Shown: positions 16,693-25,961 of the stretch, one piece after another | Layout of the letters: every line of letters begins with the position of its first letter | How positions within the stretch are numbered: the first letter of the stretch is position 1 | Origin: DATGKG01 sp963783145 | GTDB taxonomy: Bacteria > Desulfobacterota > Binatia > Binatales > Binataceae | DNA length: 64,000 nucleotides | Reading direction: 5' to 3' | Assembly: GCA_963783145.1 (NCBI GenBank) | Contig: CAWAMM010000009.1 | Coordinates: 62,001-126,000 of the forward strand | Made by a program: the position numbers and the translations under genes | The notes under the pieces: generated by a model | Seen by the model: the letters and a program-made list of their open reading frames with translations, nothing else | What the model was told of the DNA's origin: nothing | The model's database searches: none

Positions 16693-19600
16693 CTAGTTAG
16701 CCAGCTGTCCGGTGGTACGCTCCGGCCAGCTTTCCAAATTCTCACACGTCCGAATCGCCTGCAAGACGGCATCCACCTGCGCGAAGGTTTTCTCGTATTC
16801 TCGTTCTTCCACCGGCTCCATCTGCACGATGATCTGAAAGGATGGAGTCAGCCGCATCCGCTTGCGATTGGCTTCGACCAGCCGGGTGAGCTTCGGCGCG
16901 TCGACCGGCGCATCCGGATGGAAACGGATTTCAAGCTGATTGGCCTTGGTGATCGCGCTCAGGATCAGCATCGCGCGCATCTGGCGTCGGATGTTCATCG
17001 CAAGGATCAGATTCTCGACCAGGGTCGGGATCGGGCCGGCGCGATCGCGCATCTCGTCGCGCAGATCGTCGAGATCCTGCTCCGACTCCGCACGCGCCAG
17101 CCGCCTATATAAGATGAGGCGCTCGTTTTCGTCCGGCACGTACGAATCGGGAATGTAGGCCGGGATGCCGAGGCGCAACTCGGGTTCGAAATCGGGACGC
17201 ATCGGCTCGCCGCGCAGCTCGTGGATCGCCTGCTCCATCATCTCGGTGTAAAGCTCGAAGCCGACGGCCGCGATCTCCCCGTGCTGCTCACGGCCGAGCA
17301 GATTGCCCGCGCCGCGATGCTCGAGGTCAGCCATCGCGAGTTTGAAACCGCCGCCGGATTCGGTGTCGACCAGTTCCCGTAGCGCCTCGATGCGACGCTT
17401 GGCATCGCGGGTGATGATGTGTTCCCCGGGGATCAGCAGGTACGCATAGGCCTTTTGGCGCGAGCGCCCGACCCTTCCACGAAGCTGGTAGAGCTGCGCG
17501 AGTCCGAAATGGTCGGCGCGATTGATGACCATGGTGTTGGCGTTGGGAATATCCAGCCCCGATTCGATGATCGCGGTGCAGACCAGCAGATTGATTTTGT
17601 TCTCGATGAAATCCCGCATCACATTTTCGAGCTGATGCTCGTTCATCTGGCCGTGCCCGATGCCGATGCGCGCCTCGGGAATCAGCGCGCGCAGATGACC
17701 GGCGATATTGGCGATGTTCTCGACCCGGTTGTGCACGAAGAACACCTGGCCGCCGCGATTGAGCTCGCGCAAAATGACTTCGCGCACCAGCCCGTCTTCG
17801 AAATGCGCGACGAAGGTGCGAATCGCCTGCCGCGCGGGCGGCGGCGTCTGGATCACCGACAGATCGCGAATGCCAAGCATCGCCATGTGCAGAGTGCGCG
17901 GAATCGGCGTGGCGGTGAGCGTCAGCACGTCGACCAGCTTGCGCATCTTCTTCATCTTCTCTTTGTCGGCGACGCCGAATCGATGCTCCTCGTCGATGAT
18001 GAGCAGGCCAATCTTCGCGAACTGCACGTCCTTGGAGAGCAGGCGATGCGTTCCGATCACGATATCGACTTTGCCGCGCGCGACATCATCGATCACCGCC
18101 TTGTTTTCCTTGTTCGAGCGAAAGCGCGACACCATTTCGATGCGCACCGGATAATCCTTGAAGCGGGCGCGGAAGCTATTCCAGTGCTGCTCGGCAAGAA
18201 TCGTGGTCGGCACCAGGATCGCGACCTGGCGCCCGTCCATCACCGCGAGGAACGCGGCACGCATCGCAACTTCGGTTTTGCCGAAACCGGCGTCGCCGCA
18301 AATCAGGCGATCCATCGGCTTCGGACGGCACATATCGCGCAACACGTCATCGATCGCGGCCTGCTGATCTGGAGTCTCTTCGAACTCGAAGCGCTCGGCG
18401 AATTCCTCGTAGTCGCGCCCCGGATGCGGGAACGGATGACCCTCCATCACTTCACGCGCGGCATAGATATCGAGCAGCTCACTCGCCATCGCGAGCACCT
18501 GCGCCTTGGTGCGGCGCTTGACCTTTTCCCAAGCGCCGCTGCCAAGTTTGTCGAGCTTCGGCTGTTGATTGTCCGCGCCCCCGATGTAGCGCTGAACCAG
18601 GTTGATGCGCTCGACCGGCACGTACATGGTGTCGTTGGCGGCATACTCGAGGTTTAAAAAGTCACCTTCCGTGTCGGCGACCTTCATATGCTTGAGGCCG
18701 CGATACTGCGCGATTCCGTGATCTAGATGCACGACATGATCGCCGGGCCGCAGCTCTTCGAGGTTGAGCAGCGCGGCGCCTTTGACGCGTGGCTTGACCT
18801 TGCGATGGGCGCGCGGCTCGCCGAAGATTTCCTCTTCGGAATAGAGGTAGAGGCCGTCGGACTCGAGCACCACGCCGGCGGAAATTTCACCCTCGATGAT
18901 CGCGGGACGAAAATCCGTCCGTTCGAGCAGCTCGGGAAATGATTTGCAATCGACATTGACGTCGATTTCGTAGGCTTCGAGGTGACGCCGCAGCCGCGCC
19001 GCCTGGTTCGCGCCCTCAACCACCATCACCGCATGCGACTGCGAATGCTGCACCGCTTTGAGCTCGACCGCGAGCGGCTCGAACGAAAGCGCGTGACGCC
19101 GGCCGGTCAGCTGCACCGAACTGAGCTTGAGCGCGGGGGCGGAGGCAACCTCGATCGGCGGCGCCCAACCCTCGCGCGGCGCCACCGCGGTGACCAGCGA
19201 ACCGATCTCGACGGCGGTCATCCGCGCGAGCTCGCGCTCCATCTCCTCGGCGGTGAGATACAGCGACGCCGGTTGCGGGAAAAAAATCGGCTTGGCCTGT
19301 GCCGTGGAGGCTTCGGCATTGACGAGCTCGGTGCGCCGATAGGCCTCGGCGATGACGCGGCCCGGGTCCATTAACCACGCGACGGCGTGGTCCGGAACAT
19401 ACGCGAAAATCGAATCGAGCGGATGCCGATAGACATAGGGCATCAGCAACTCAGCGCCGGGGAAAAGTAGGCCGGTCTCGAGGGTCTCGGCGAGTTCGGC
19501 GGCCTCCTTGCGAATCATGCCGATTTCGGCGGCGCGTAGCGCGACCTCATCCAGAACCGCCTTGGACTTGAGCGCCGCGGGTGCGACGTAGCGCGTGCGG

Positions 19601-20283
19601 ATGATGGTGGCCTCGGAGATCTCTCCCAATGACCGCTGCGTGGCGGCTTCGAAGTGACGAATCGAGGTGACGATGTCGTCCTCCAGTTCGAAGCGGATGG
19701 GATGCTGATAGAGCGGCGAGAAGACATCGACGATGCCGCCGCGAACGGAAAAATCCCCCGGCTCCTCGCATTGCGGAACGCGCTGGTAGCCCATCGTCGA
19801 TAACGTATCGATGACGATTTCGAGATCGAGGCTTTCGGCGCCGGCAATCCTGATGACCGAAGCATCGAACTCGCTGCGCGGGATGGTGCGCATCATCAGG
19901 GCTTCCGCCGAGGTAATCACGATCGGCGCGGCCAGACGTCGCATCGCGTAAAGTGCCGCGAGTTGCGAGGCCTGCACATCGGGCGGCGGCGAGATCGCTG
20001 CGAAGGGCTTCAGCTCCCATCCCCGCAGCAGATGGACCCGGCGCGAGGGAACGTCGGCATCAATGGACTCGCCGAGGAAGAATGCCAGCTCGTTGGCGAG
20101 GGCCTCAGCCTCGGAGGTGAGTGAGGTGACGGCGACGATTGGGCGTGCAAGTCGCAGCGCGGCCTCGCGCAGCATCAGCGCATTGGCGGCGCCGCGCAGT
20201 CCCATCACCGGAAAACGGCGGTGATGGTTGGACTTCAGGCGAGCTTCGAGTTCGCTCGCGGCTTCTTTCAGGCTTCGTTCCAA
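16693..20283 (-). CDS. mfd: Transcription-repair coupling factor
   Basis: Releases RNA polymerase stalled at DNA lesions and recruits UvrA. The 1196-aa length is normal. In order: a UvrB-like N-terminal module (PVMGLRGAANALML near residue 24), an RNA-polymerase interaction domain of CarD type (LRPGDHVVHLDHGIAQYRGL near residue 520), the helicase core with Walker A CGDAGFGKTEVAMRAAF and box II DEEHRFGV, the translocation motif region (GLDIPNANTMVINRADHFGLAQLYQLRGRVGRS) and a C-terminal TRCF domain. The only start in this frame that gives a full N terminus is a TTG at 20283, with weak upstream pairing. It is upstream of the SurA-like gene on the same strand. Confidence 0.97.
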   Translation of the reverse strand: MERSLKEAASELEARLKSNHHRRFPVMGLRGAANALMLREAALRLARPIVAVTSLTSEAEALANELAFFLGESIDADVPSRRVHLLRGWELKPFAAISPPPDVQASQLAALYAMRRLAAPIVITSAEALMMRTIPRSEFDASVIRIAGAESLDLEIVIDTLSTMGYQRVPQCEEPGDFSVRGGIVDVFSPLYQHPIRFELEDDIVTSIRHFEAATQRSLGEISEATIIRTRYVAPAALKSKAVLDEVALRAAEIGMIRKEAAELAETLETGLLFPGAELLMPYVYRHPLDSIFAYVPDHAVAWLMDPGRVIAEAYRRTELVNAEASTAQAKPIFFPQPASLYLTAEEMERELARMTAVEIGSLVTAVAPREGWAPPIEVASAPALKLSSVQLTGRRHALSFEPLAVELKAVQHSQSHAVMVVEGANQAARLRRHLEAYEIDVNVDCKSFPELLERTDFRPAIIEGEISAGVVLESDGLYLYSEEEIFGEPRAHRKVKPRVKGAALLNLEELRPGDHVVHLDHGIAQYRGLKHMKVADTEGDFLNLEYAANDTMYVPVERINLVQRYIGGADNQQPKLDKLGSGAWEKVKRRTKAQVLAMASELLDIYAAREVMEGHPFPHPGRDYEEFAERFEFEETPDQQAAIDDVLRDMCRPKPMDRLICGDAGFGKTEVAMRAAFLAVMDGRQVAILVPTTILAEQHWNSFRARFKDYPVRIEMVSRFRSNKENKAVIDDVARGKVDIVIGTHRLLSKDVQFAKIGLLIIDEEHRFGVADKEKMKKMRKLVDVLTLTATPIPRTLHMAMLGIRDLSVIQTPPPARQAIRTFVAHFEDGLVREVILRELNRGGQVFFVHNRVENIANIAGHLRALIPEARIGIGHGQMNEHQLENVMRDFIENKINLLVCTAIIESGLDIPNANTMVINRADHFGLAQLYQLRGRVGRSRQKAYAYLLIPGEHIITRDAKRRIEALRELVDTESGGGFKLAMADLEHRGAGNLLGREQHGEIAAVGFELYTEMMEQAIHELRGEPMRPDFEPELRLGIPAYIPDSYVPDENERLILYRRLARAESEQDLDDLRDEMRDRAGPIPTLVENLILAMNIRRQMRAMLILSAITKANQLEIRFHPDAPVDAPKLTRLVEANRKRMRLTPSFQIIVQMEPVEEREYEKTFAQVDAVLQAIRTCENLESWPERTTGQLAN

Positions 20284-20418
20284 ATGGTGCTCAGTCGATT
20301 TTCCGAAAATGAACGCAACAGCGCCCGCCGGTCGCGCGAAAAAAGCCTCGCACGCCAGCCAGCCTGAGCAGGTAGTATAGCAGAGATTCGATCGCGGAAA
20401 GTGCGGGAGGTGTTGCTT

Positions 20419-21300
20419 CTAGTTTGGCGGCGACGCGGGTTGCGCTGATGCGGTGGTGGCATCCGCGCACGATTCTGCTGTGCCGGGCTGCCACCTTCCT
20501 ACACTAACCGCGATTCTCATGGTTTTGTGGTCGCCACCCGGCAGCGGGCGAATGACCGTCATGTAAAGGGTATCGCCGGGGCGCGCCTTCGCCATCGCGT
20601 CATCAAGGTCAGCTTGGCTTCGCACCCTTTGATCATCGACAGCGACAATCAAGTCGCCGCGATTCTCTTGAGCCGCCTTTTCGAGGAAATGGTTAGTAAA
20701 CAATTGCACCGGGCCCAAAAATGCGCTCGCGGTTTCAGCGGCGGAGATCATTCCGCCCTTGTCGCCGGTAGCCTTGAGGCCAGCGGTCTCTGCGGGGCTG
20801 TTTCTATCGATGCTGGTGATTTCGAGGCCGTGCTCTTCGGCGCCTTTGAAGCAGTAGCTCGTGTAATTGACCGTGATGCCGAGGCAGCTCTTGCCGTTGC
20901 CGACCTGCCCGCCATGGTCCTCCTCACCCGGCCTGAATTCGCGATTGATCGACGAAGTATCATCGCCAGGTTTGAATTCGCGATTACTCGGAATCTCATC
21001 GCTACTGCCGGTCGGCGGCTTGATCCCCGTTTGCGGCGAAATTTCCAGCGTTGCGTCATCGCTCGGCTGATGTGCGATGCCTGGGTTCGATGACGCCGCG
21101 CCGCCGGGTTGCGATTCGATACCAGAGGCCGAACTTCCAGCGCCGCCCTGTGATCCGGCACCGTTGTCGTTTTGCGCCGCGGCACCAAACGAAGTGGTTA
21201 GGAACAGCACTGCCCCAAACACAACAGCTCGTCTGAATGTAACTCGAAAAGACACCCGATTCCCGAGAGGGATAATAGGCGCAAGCCTCGCTTCGCTCAA
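20419..21300 (-). CDS. Secreted or periplasmic PDZ-domain protein
   Basis: The 293-aa protein has an N-terminal signal (AVVFGAVLFLTTSFGAAAQ, ending near residue 43). A long low-complexity Gly/Ser/Pro linker follows, holding two copies of a NREF(K/R)PG(D/E)(D/E) motif near residues 107 and 121. A C-terminal PDZ domain spans about residues 140-270 (CLGITVNYTSYC, SIDRNSPAETAGLKATG, DLIVAVDDQRV). No protease domain is attached, so it is probably a peptide-binding adaptor or scaffold. The real start may be a GTG inside the frame (SFRVTFRR) rather than the ATG at 21300. It diverges from the dehydrogenase gene at 21351. Confidence 0.7.
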   Translation of the reverse strand: MSEARLAPIIPLGNRVSFRVTFRRAVVFGAVLFLTTSFGAAAQNDNGAGSQGGAGSSASGIESQPGGAASSNPGIAHQPSDDATLEISPQTGIKPPTGSSDEIPSNREFKPGDDTSSINREFRPGEEDHGGQVGNGKSCLGITVNYTSYCFKGAEEHGLEITSIDRNSPAETAGLKATGDKGGMISAAETASAFLGPVQLFTNHFLEKAAQENRGDLIVAVDDQRVRSQADLDDAMAKARPGDTLYMTVIRPLPGGDHKTMRIAVSVGRWQPGTAESCADATTASAQPASPPN

Positions 21301-21350
21301 GCCGGACTTTTCCGCTTGATGCGAAGCGTTTTGCGTGCGAAATTTCCGAC

Positions 21351-22361
21351 GTGGCTTCCCTCAAAATCATTTCCACCGTCGCGCTTACTGAACCGCATCG
21401 CGACCTGCTACGCGGCGCGGTACCGAATGCCGAGGTTGCCGATCGCACCTGCCGCACTCCCGACGACGTCCACGCGCTGATCGCCAACGGATGCGACGCG
21501 ATGCTCACCTTCATCATGCCGAACGACCTGGAAGATCGCGCGCCGGATTTGAAGTGGGTGCAACTGCTCAGCGCGGGGGCCGATCACGCGATGGGAGCAT
21601 TGCAGACCGACCGCATCACGATGACCACCGCGAGCGGAATCCATGCGACGCCGATCGCCGAGTACACCATCGCCTCGATGCTGGCGTTTGCGCATCGATT
21701 CCATCTGATGGTCCGCGCGCAGGAACGCCACGAATGGCTTCGTTCGGGATTTCCCGGCACGGTCGAAGAGCTCAACGGCAAAACGCTCGGCGTTATCGGA
21801 TACGGATCGATCGGGCGTGAGACGGCGCGACTTGCGCAGGCCTTCGGGATGCGAATCCTCGCGCTCAAGCGCGATCCCGGTCATCGGCGCGACGAAGGAT
21901 GGTGTCCGGCGGGGCTCGGAGATCCGGCGGGCGTGATTCCCGAGAAGTTTTTGGGACCCGACCATCGCGTGGAGTTGCTGGCTGAATCGGACTACATCAC
22001 TGTTACGCTGCCGGGGACGAAACATACACGGAAATTTATCGGCGCGCGCGAAATCGCCGCGATGCGGCCGGGCGCCTACATCGTGAACATCGGGCGGGGC
22101 GAAGTGATCGATGAGGCCGCGCTCATCGAGGCGTTGAAGGCTGGAAAGATTGGCGGCGCGGGGCTCGACGTCTTCGAAAAGGAGCCGCTGCCGAAAGAGA
22201 GCCCGATCTGGGACCTCGAAAATGTGATCTTGACCCCGCACATGTCGGGCGCCAATCGCGGCTACATGGACAAGGCCTGTGCGCTGTTCGCGGACAATCT
22301 GCGGCGTTTCACTGCAGGCCAGCCACTGCTTAACGTGGTGGATCGGCAACTCGGTTACTGA
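21351..22361 (+). CDS. D-isomer specific 2-hydroxyacid dehydrogenase
   Basis: NAD(P)-dependent oxidoreductase, 336 aa. The Rossmann motif GVIGYGSIGRETA is near residue 148. Catalytic residues are visible: Arg in NIGRGEVID, Glu in GLDVFEKEPLP and His in LTPHMSG. An insertion of about 30 residues after the second Rossmann strand (RDPGHRRDEGWCPAGLGDP and following) is longer than in lactate or glycerate dehydrogenases and is shared by phosphoglycerate dehydrogenase-like subfamilies. The substrate cannot be named. The start at 21351 is the alternative codon GTG (GTGGCTTCCCTC). Its 3' end overlaps the end of the convergent mpl gene by seven bases. Confidence 0.88.
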   Translation: MASLKIISTVALTEPHRDLLRGAVPNAEVADRTCRTPDDVHALIANGCDAMLTFIMPNDLEDRAPDLKWVQLLSAGADHAMGALQTDRITMTTASGIHATPIAEYTIASMLAFAHRFHLMVRAQERHEWLRSGFPGTVEELNGKTLGVIGYGSIGRETARLAQAFGMRILALKRDPGHRRDEGWCPAGLGDPAGVIPEKFLGPDHRVELLAESDYITVTLPGTKHTRKFIGAREIAAMRPGAYIVNIGRGEVIDEAALIEALKAGKIGGAGLDVFEKEPLPKESPIWDLENVILTPHMSGANRGYMDKACALFADNLRRFTAGQPLLNVVDRQLGY

Positions 22362-23806
22362 TTCGCCAGCCCGGCGAGAAAGCGCTCTTTCAAATTCTCG
22401 AACGGGCCGTTGGACATGAACAGCGCGATGTCGCCGGGTCGCGCATCGTGCAGCATCGAGGCGAGGATCTCATCATTCGATTCGCAGGCGACCGCGAGCG
22501 GCCCGCGCTCGGTGATGGCATCGGCGAGTTCGGTAGTATCGAGCCGCTCCCCTTCGGGAATCGGATCGTTGTCCTTAAAATAAACCGGTCCGAGGTAAAC
22601 CCGCGAGGCGCGATCGAATGCAGTGGCGAATCCATCCCGCAAGACATTGCGGCGCGCGGTGTTGGAGCGTGGCTCGAATGCGGCCAGGATGCGATGTCCG
22701 GCGAAGCGCTCGGCGACGGCTTCGAGGGTGACCCGAATCGCGGTCGGATGATGCGCGAAGTCGTCGACCACGGTGACCCCTTCGGACTCACCGATCACTT
22801 CCTGGCGACGTACCACACCGGTGAATGATTTGAGGCCGTGCGCAATCTCGTCGGCGCGGAGTCCGCATTCGATCAGCAAAACGAACGCGCCCAGCGCATT
22901 GGCGATGTTCATGCGTCCGCCAATCGGCAGATGAACTTTGTCGATAAGATGATTGCCGGCGCGTGCGATCGAAAAATGCGCGCCGTCCACCGCCATCCGA
23001 ATGTCGACGGCGCGAAAATCTCCCGCGCGGAGGCCGAAGGTGAGTTTGCGCGCACGCGCCTTTTCGCTGACATTGAGCGCTGCGGGAAAATCCGCGCATA
23101 CGGCCAGGATGCGGCCCTCGTCCATCTGGTCGACCAACGCACGAAACGCCGACTTAACGTGATCGAGATCGCGATAAATATCGGCGTGATCGAATTCGAC
23201 CGCGGTGATGATCGCGGCGTGGGCGCCGTAGTGGAGGAACTTCGGTCCCTTGTCGAAAAATGCGGTGTCGTATTCGTCGCCCTCGATGACGAAATCGCCG
23301 CCAGTGCCGAGGCGATAGTTGGAGCCGAAATCCTTCGCGACGCCGCCCACCATCATCGAGGGATCGCGTCCCGCGGCCTCGAGCACGTGGGCGATCATCG
23401 AGGTCGAGGTGGTCTTGCCATGCGTGCCCGCCACCATCAGCACGCGCTTGTGTTGCAGGAAGAAATGCCACAGCGCCTCGGGCATCGAGAGGTACGGGAT
23501 TGAGGTTTTCAGGAGCGCTTCGGCTTCCGGATTGTTGCGTGTGATGACGTTGCCGACCACGACCAGGTCCGGCGCCGGCTCGAGGTTCAGCGCGCCGAAA
23601 CCGGTTTTGACTTCGACCTGCGACTGCTTGAGCAACGACGCAGTAGGTTCGTAGAGCTCCCGGTCGGACCCGGTGACACGAAATCCGCGCTGGGCGAGCA
23701 TCCCCGCGAGGGCCGCCATCGCGGTACCCCCGACGCCAATCAGATGCACAAGCTTCGCTGATGCGGGAACGCGGGCGAGTCGCGCTGAGCTCTCGGAATC
23801 AGGCAC
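22355..23806 (-). CDS. mpl: UDP-N-acetylmuramate:L-alanyl-gamma-D-glutamyl-meso-diaminopimelate ligase
   Basis: Joins recycled murein tripeptide to UDP-MurNAc. The 483-aa protein has the Mur ligase order: VHLIGVGGTAMAALAGML near residue 20 (nucleotide-sugar domain), P-loop GTHGKTTS near residue 130, and the Mpl-type segment VGGVAKDFGSNYRLG followed by FVIEGDEYDTAFFDKGPKF. The latter separates Mpl from MurC. The C-terminal domain has VVDDFAHHPTAI. The GTG at 23806 lies inside the end of the serine-hydrolase gene (8-bp overlap), so the two are translationally coupled. An LD-carboxypeptidase gene is two genes upstream, which supports a recycling role. Confidence 0.93.
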   Translation of the reverse strand: MPDSESSARLARVPASAKLVHLIGVGGTAMAALAGMLAQRGFRVTGSDRELYEPTASLLKQSQVEVKTGFGALNLEPAPDLVVVGNVITRNNPEAEALLKTSIPYLSMPEALWHFFLQHKRVLMVAGTHGKTTSTSMIAHVLEAAGRDPSMMVGGVAKDFGSNYRLGTGGDFVIEGDEYDTAFFDKGPKFLHYGAHAAIITAVEFDHADIYRDLDHVKSAFRALVDQMDEGRILAVCADFPAALNVSEKARARKLTFGLRAGDFRAVDIRMAVDGAHFSIARAGNHLIDKVHLPIGGRMNIANALGAFVLLIECGLRADEIAHGLKSFTGVVRRQEVIGESEGVTVVDDFAHHPTAIRVTLEAVAERFAGHRILAAFEPRSNTARRNVLRDGFATAFDRASRVYLGPVYFKDNDPIPEGERLDTTELADAITERGPLAVACESNDEILASMLHDARPGDIALFMSNGPFENLKERFLAGLANQ

Positions 23807-24929
23807 CGGCGATGGCCTCCATGATCAGGTCGTGAATTTTCGGGCGAAACTCGCGGATAGCCTGATTGTCGCGCGATGGATGGACCCGGTTAGTGAGAAT
23901 CGACACGGCGATTTCGCGCTCGGGATCGATCCAGATCGAAGTTCCGGTGAAGCCGAGATGTCCGACCGCAGTTGCTGGAAAATGGTGGCCCGAGCTCGAA
24001 TGGATCGGCGACGGGGTGTCCCATCCGAGCGCCCAGGTTGAGCCTTGCACCGCGCCGTCGCGGGTCCAGAACTCGCGCACGATTTTCTCAGGCATGAAGT
24101 TCGAGCGGCCCTTGCAGCATGCGATCAGCTCTGCCGCGATGCGATCGACCTCGCGTACTGGAGCGAAAAGGCCCGCATGACCGGCGACGCCGCCCATCGC
24201 GAATGCGTTCTCGTCGTCGACCTCGCCGATCAGGATGCGTTTGCGCGATGGGCAATTCTCGGTGGCCGCGAACATCTCCTGCACCGGCTCCAGCTTGCGG
24301 GTGCGCGCGGTCGAGTTATCAATGAATCCGGTGGTTCGCAGACCGAGGGGGCGAAAAATTCGCTCGTGGCAAAATCGATCCAGGGTGGCCCCCGTCGCCT
24401 GCTCGACCGCTTCGCCAAGAACGATAAAGTTCAAGTCCGAGTAGATCGCCTTGGTGGCCAACGGCGCCTCGGGTTTCTCGCGATGGATTTCTTCGAAGAC
24501 CCATTGCTTGGCGCCGAGGCTCGACATGAAGTTGACTCGGCCACCACGCTCGATCTCAGCGACGAGCTTGTAAAACGGCCGCCACGCCGTCAGACCCGAG
24601 CAGTGCGCGAGCAGATGGCGAAAAGTGACGCGATCTTTTCCGTGAACTCCGAACTCCGGAAAGGCGCGCGTCACCCGATCGTCGAGTTTGAGCTTGCCCT
24701 CGCGAGCCAGCAGCATCACCGCGATGGTGGTCGCGAGGACCTTGGTCAGGGACGAGAGGTCGAACACCGTATCGAGCTTCATCTCGCGCGGCTGCGGCAC
24801 CAACGTGCGGAATCCGAAGGCTCCCTCGAAGGCCAGATCGACACCGACCCGCACCACGACGGTGGCTCCGGGGATGATACGGCGCTCGACGGCGTCATTG
24901 AACGCCTGCTCTACTTCACGCCATCCCAA
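23799..24929 (-). CDS. Serine hydrolase of the beta-lactamase/penicillin-binding class C fold
   Basis: The 376-aa protein has the three active-site motifs of the family. SLTK near residue 57 (in VFDLSSLTKVLATTIAVML) holds the nucleophile and lysine, YSDLNF is the YxN-type motif, and HLGFTGT near residue 330 stands for the KTG box. No export signal is obvious. The start is a TTG at 24929, chosen because GGAGG sits seven bases upstream; the nearby ATGs are in other frames. The gene lies between the LD-carboxypeptidase and mpl genes and overlaps mpl, so a substrate among murein peptides is plausible, but family members also include esterases. Confidence 0.85.
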   Translation of the reverse strand: MGWREVEQAFNDAVERRIIPGATVVVRVGVDLAFEGAFGFRTLVPQPREMKLDTVFDLSSLTKVLATTIAVMLLAREGKLKLDDRVTRAFPEFGVHGKDRVTFRHLLAHCSGLTAWRPFYKLVAEIERGGRVNFMSSLGAKQWVFEEIHREKPEAPLATKAIYSDLNFIVLGEAVEQATGATLDRFCHERIFRPLGLRTTGFIDNSTARTRKLEPVQEMFAATENCPSRKRILIGEVDDENAFAMGGVAGHAGLFAPVREVDRIAAELIACCKGRSNFMPEKIVREFWTRDGAVQGSTWALGWDTPSPIHSSSGHHFPATAVGHLGFTGTSIWIDPEREIAVSILTNRVHPSRDNQAIREFRPKIHDLIMEAIAGA

Positions 24930-25013
24930 ATCTGGAACCTCCGCGTCATAATTCGATGCGAGAAGAATACTAGCGCGCTCCGCGATTGTTCGTCAGCGCA
25001 GCGGAGCGAATTT

Positions 25014-25961
25014 TCAGGAGACGCCGGATTCCAGGATGGTTAGCCTGCGCGAAGCCGAGTCGATCCGCGCGCGCACTCCAAAGGGCAGGGTGAGATTATT
25101 GGTAAAGTGGCCGGCGTCGATCCCGAACAGCACCGGGCTTTCCAGGCCCGCGGTCTGCTCGGTGACGAAGCGATGAATCATGCGCGCCTCGTTTTCCTCG
25201 CCACCGAAGGGACGAATCGCGCCGAACACGATTCCCGCGCATCGCCCGAGCGCACCCGACTGCCGGAGCTGCACCAGCATCCGATCGATGCGATAGGCGC
25301 GTTCCCCCACTTCCTCGAGGAACAAAATCTTGCCATCGAAATTTGGTGCGTAAGGGGTTGCCAGCATCGCCACCACAATCGATAAGCATCCGCCCATTAA
25401 CTCACCCTCGGCGGAACCCGGGTGGATGACCTGCTGAGCCTCCATTTCGAAGCTGTCGAGCTCGCCGGTGAGAACTTTTCGTAAATGTTCGAAAGAGCGA
25501 CGGTTGCGCTCCTCGATCGCGTGGTCGATGGCGAGCATCGGGCCATGAAAAGCGGCCATCCTCGCGCGCTCGACAATCGGATTGAGCAAAAATGTCAGGT
25601 CGGAAAATCCGATGAAGGGCTTGGGTGTGAGGGAGAGGGCCTCGAAATCCAGCAGCGGTAGAATCCGTCCGGAGCCATAGCCTCCGCGCGCGACGAAAAT
25701 CGCACGGATGTCGGGGTCAGCGAAAAATGCCTGCAGCTCCTCGGCCCGTTGGCGATCTGATCCAGCTAAAATGTCGTCACGCTCGAGGACGTGCCTCGAT
25801 ACTCGCGCGTGGAAGCCGATCGAGTGAATGAGTTCGAGGCCGCGCTCGAGTGCCTTTTGCTCGACCGCCGCGGCCAGCGACACCACGCCGACGGTGTCGC
25901 CCGGCTTGAGCGCGGGTGATTTCGCGGGTGGTCCTTCCAGGTGATTCTCCAAGCGACCCAT
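25014..25961 (-). CDS. LD-carboxypeptidase (peptidase family S66)
   Basis: Cytoplasmic serine peptidase that trims the terminal D-Ala from murein tetrapeptide; MccF self-immunity proteins are relatives. The 315-aa frame shows KPGDTVGVVSLAA near the start, the nucleophile in ARGGYGSGRILPLLDF near residue 105, and the catalytic His late in DAGHFTNNLTLPFG. The ATG at 25961 shares one base with the stop of the AlkD-like gene (TGATG). The order LD-carboxypeptidase, serine hydrolase, mpl on one strand fits murein tripeptide recycling: this enzyme makes the tripeptide and Mpl reuses it. Confidence 0.9.
   Translation of the reverse strand: MGRLENHLEGPPAKSPALKPGDTVGVVSLAAAVEQKALERGLELIHSIGFHARVSRHVLERDDILAGSDRQRAEELQAFFADPDIRAIFVARGGYGSGRILPLLDFEALSLTPKPFIGFSDLTFLLNPIVERARMAAFHGPMLAIDHAIEERNRRSFEHLRKVLTGELDSFEMEAQQVIHPGSAEGELMGGCLSIVVAMLATPYAPNFDGKILFLEEVGERAYRIDRMLVQLRQSGALGRCAGIVFGAIRPFGGEENEARMIHRFVTEQTAGLESPVLFGIDAGHFTNNLTLPFGVRARIDSASRRLTILESGVS

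Noticed and set aside
17419..18657. 412-aa plus-strand frame inside mfd
   Set aside because: Antisense shadow; no motifs and no ribosome binding site.
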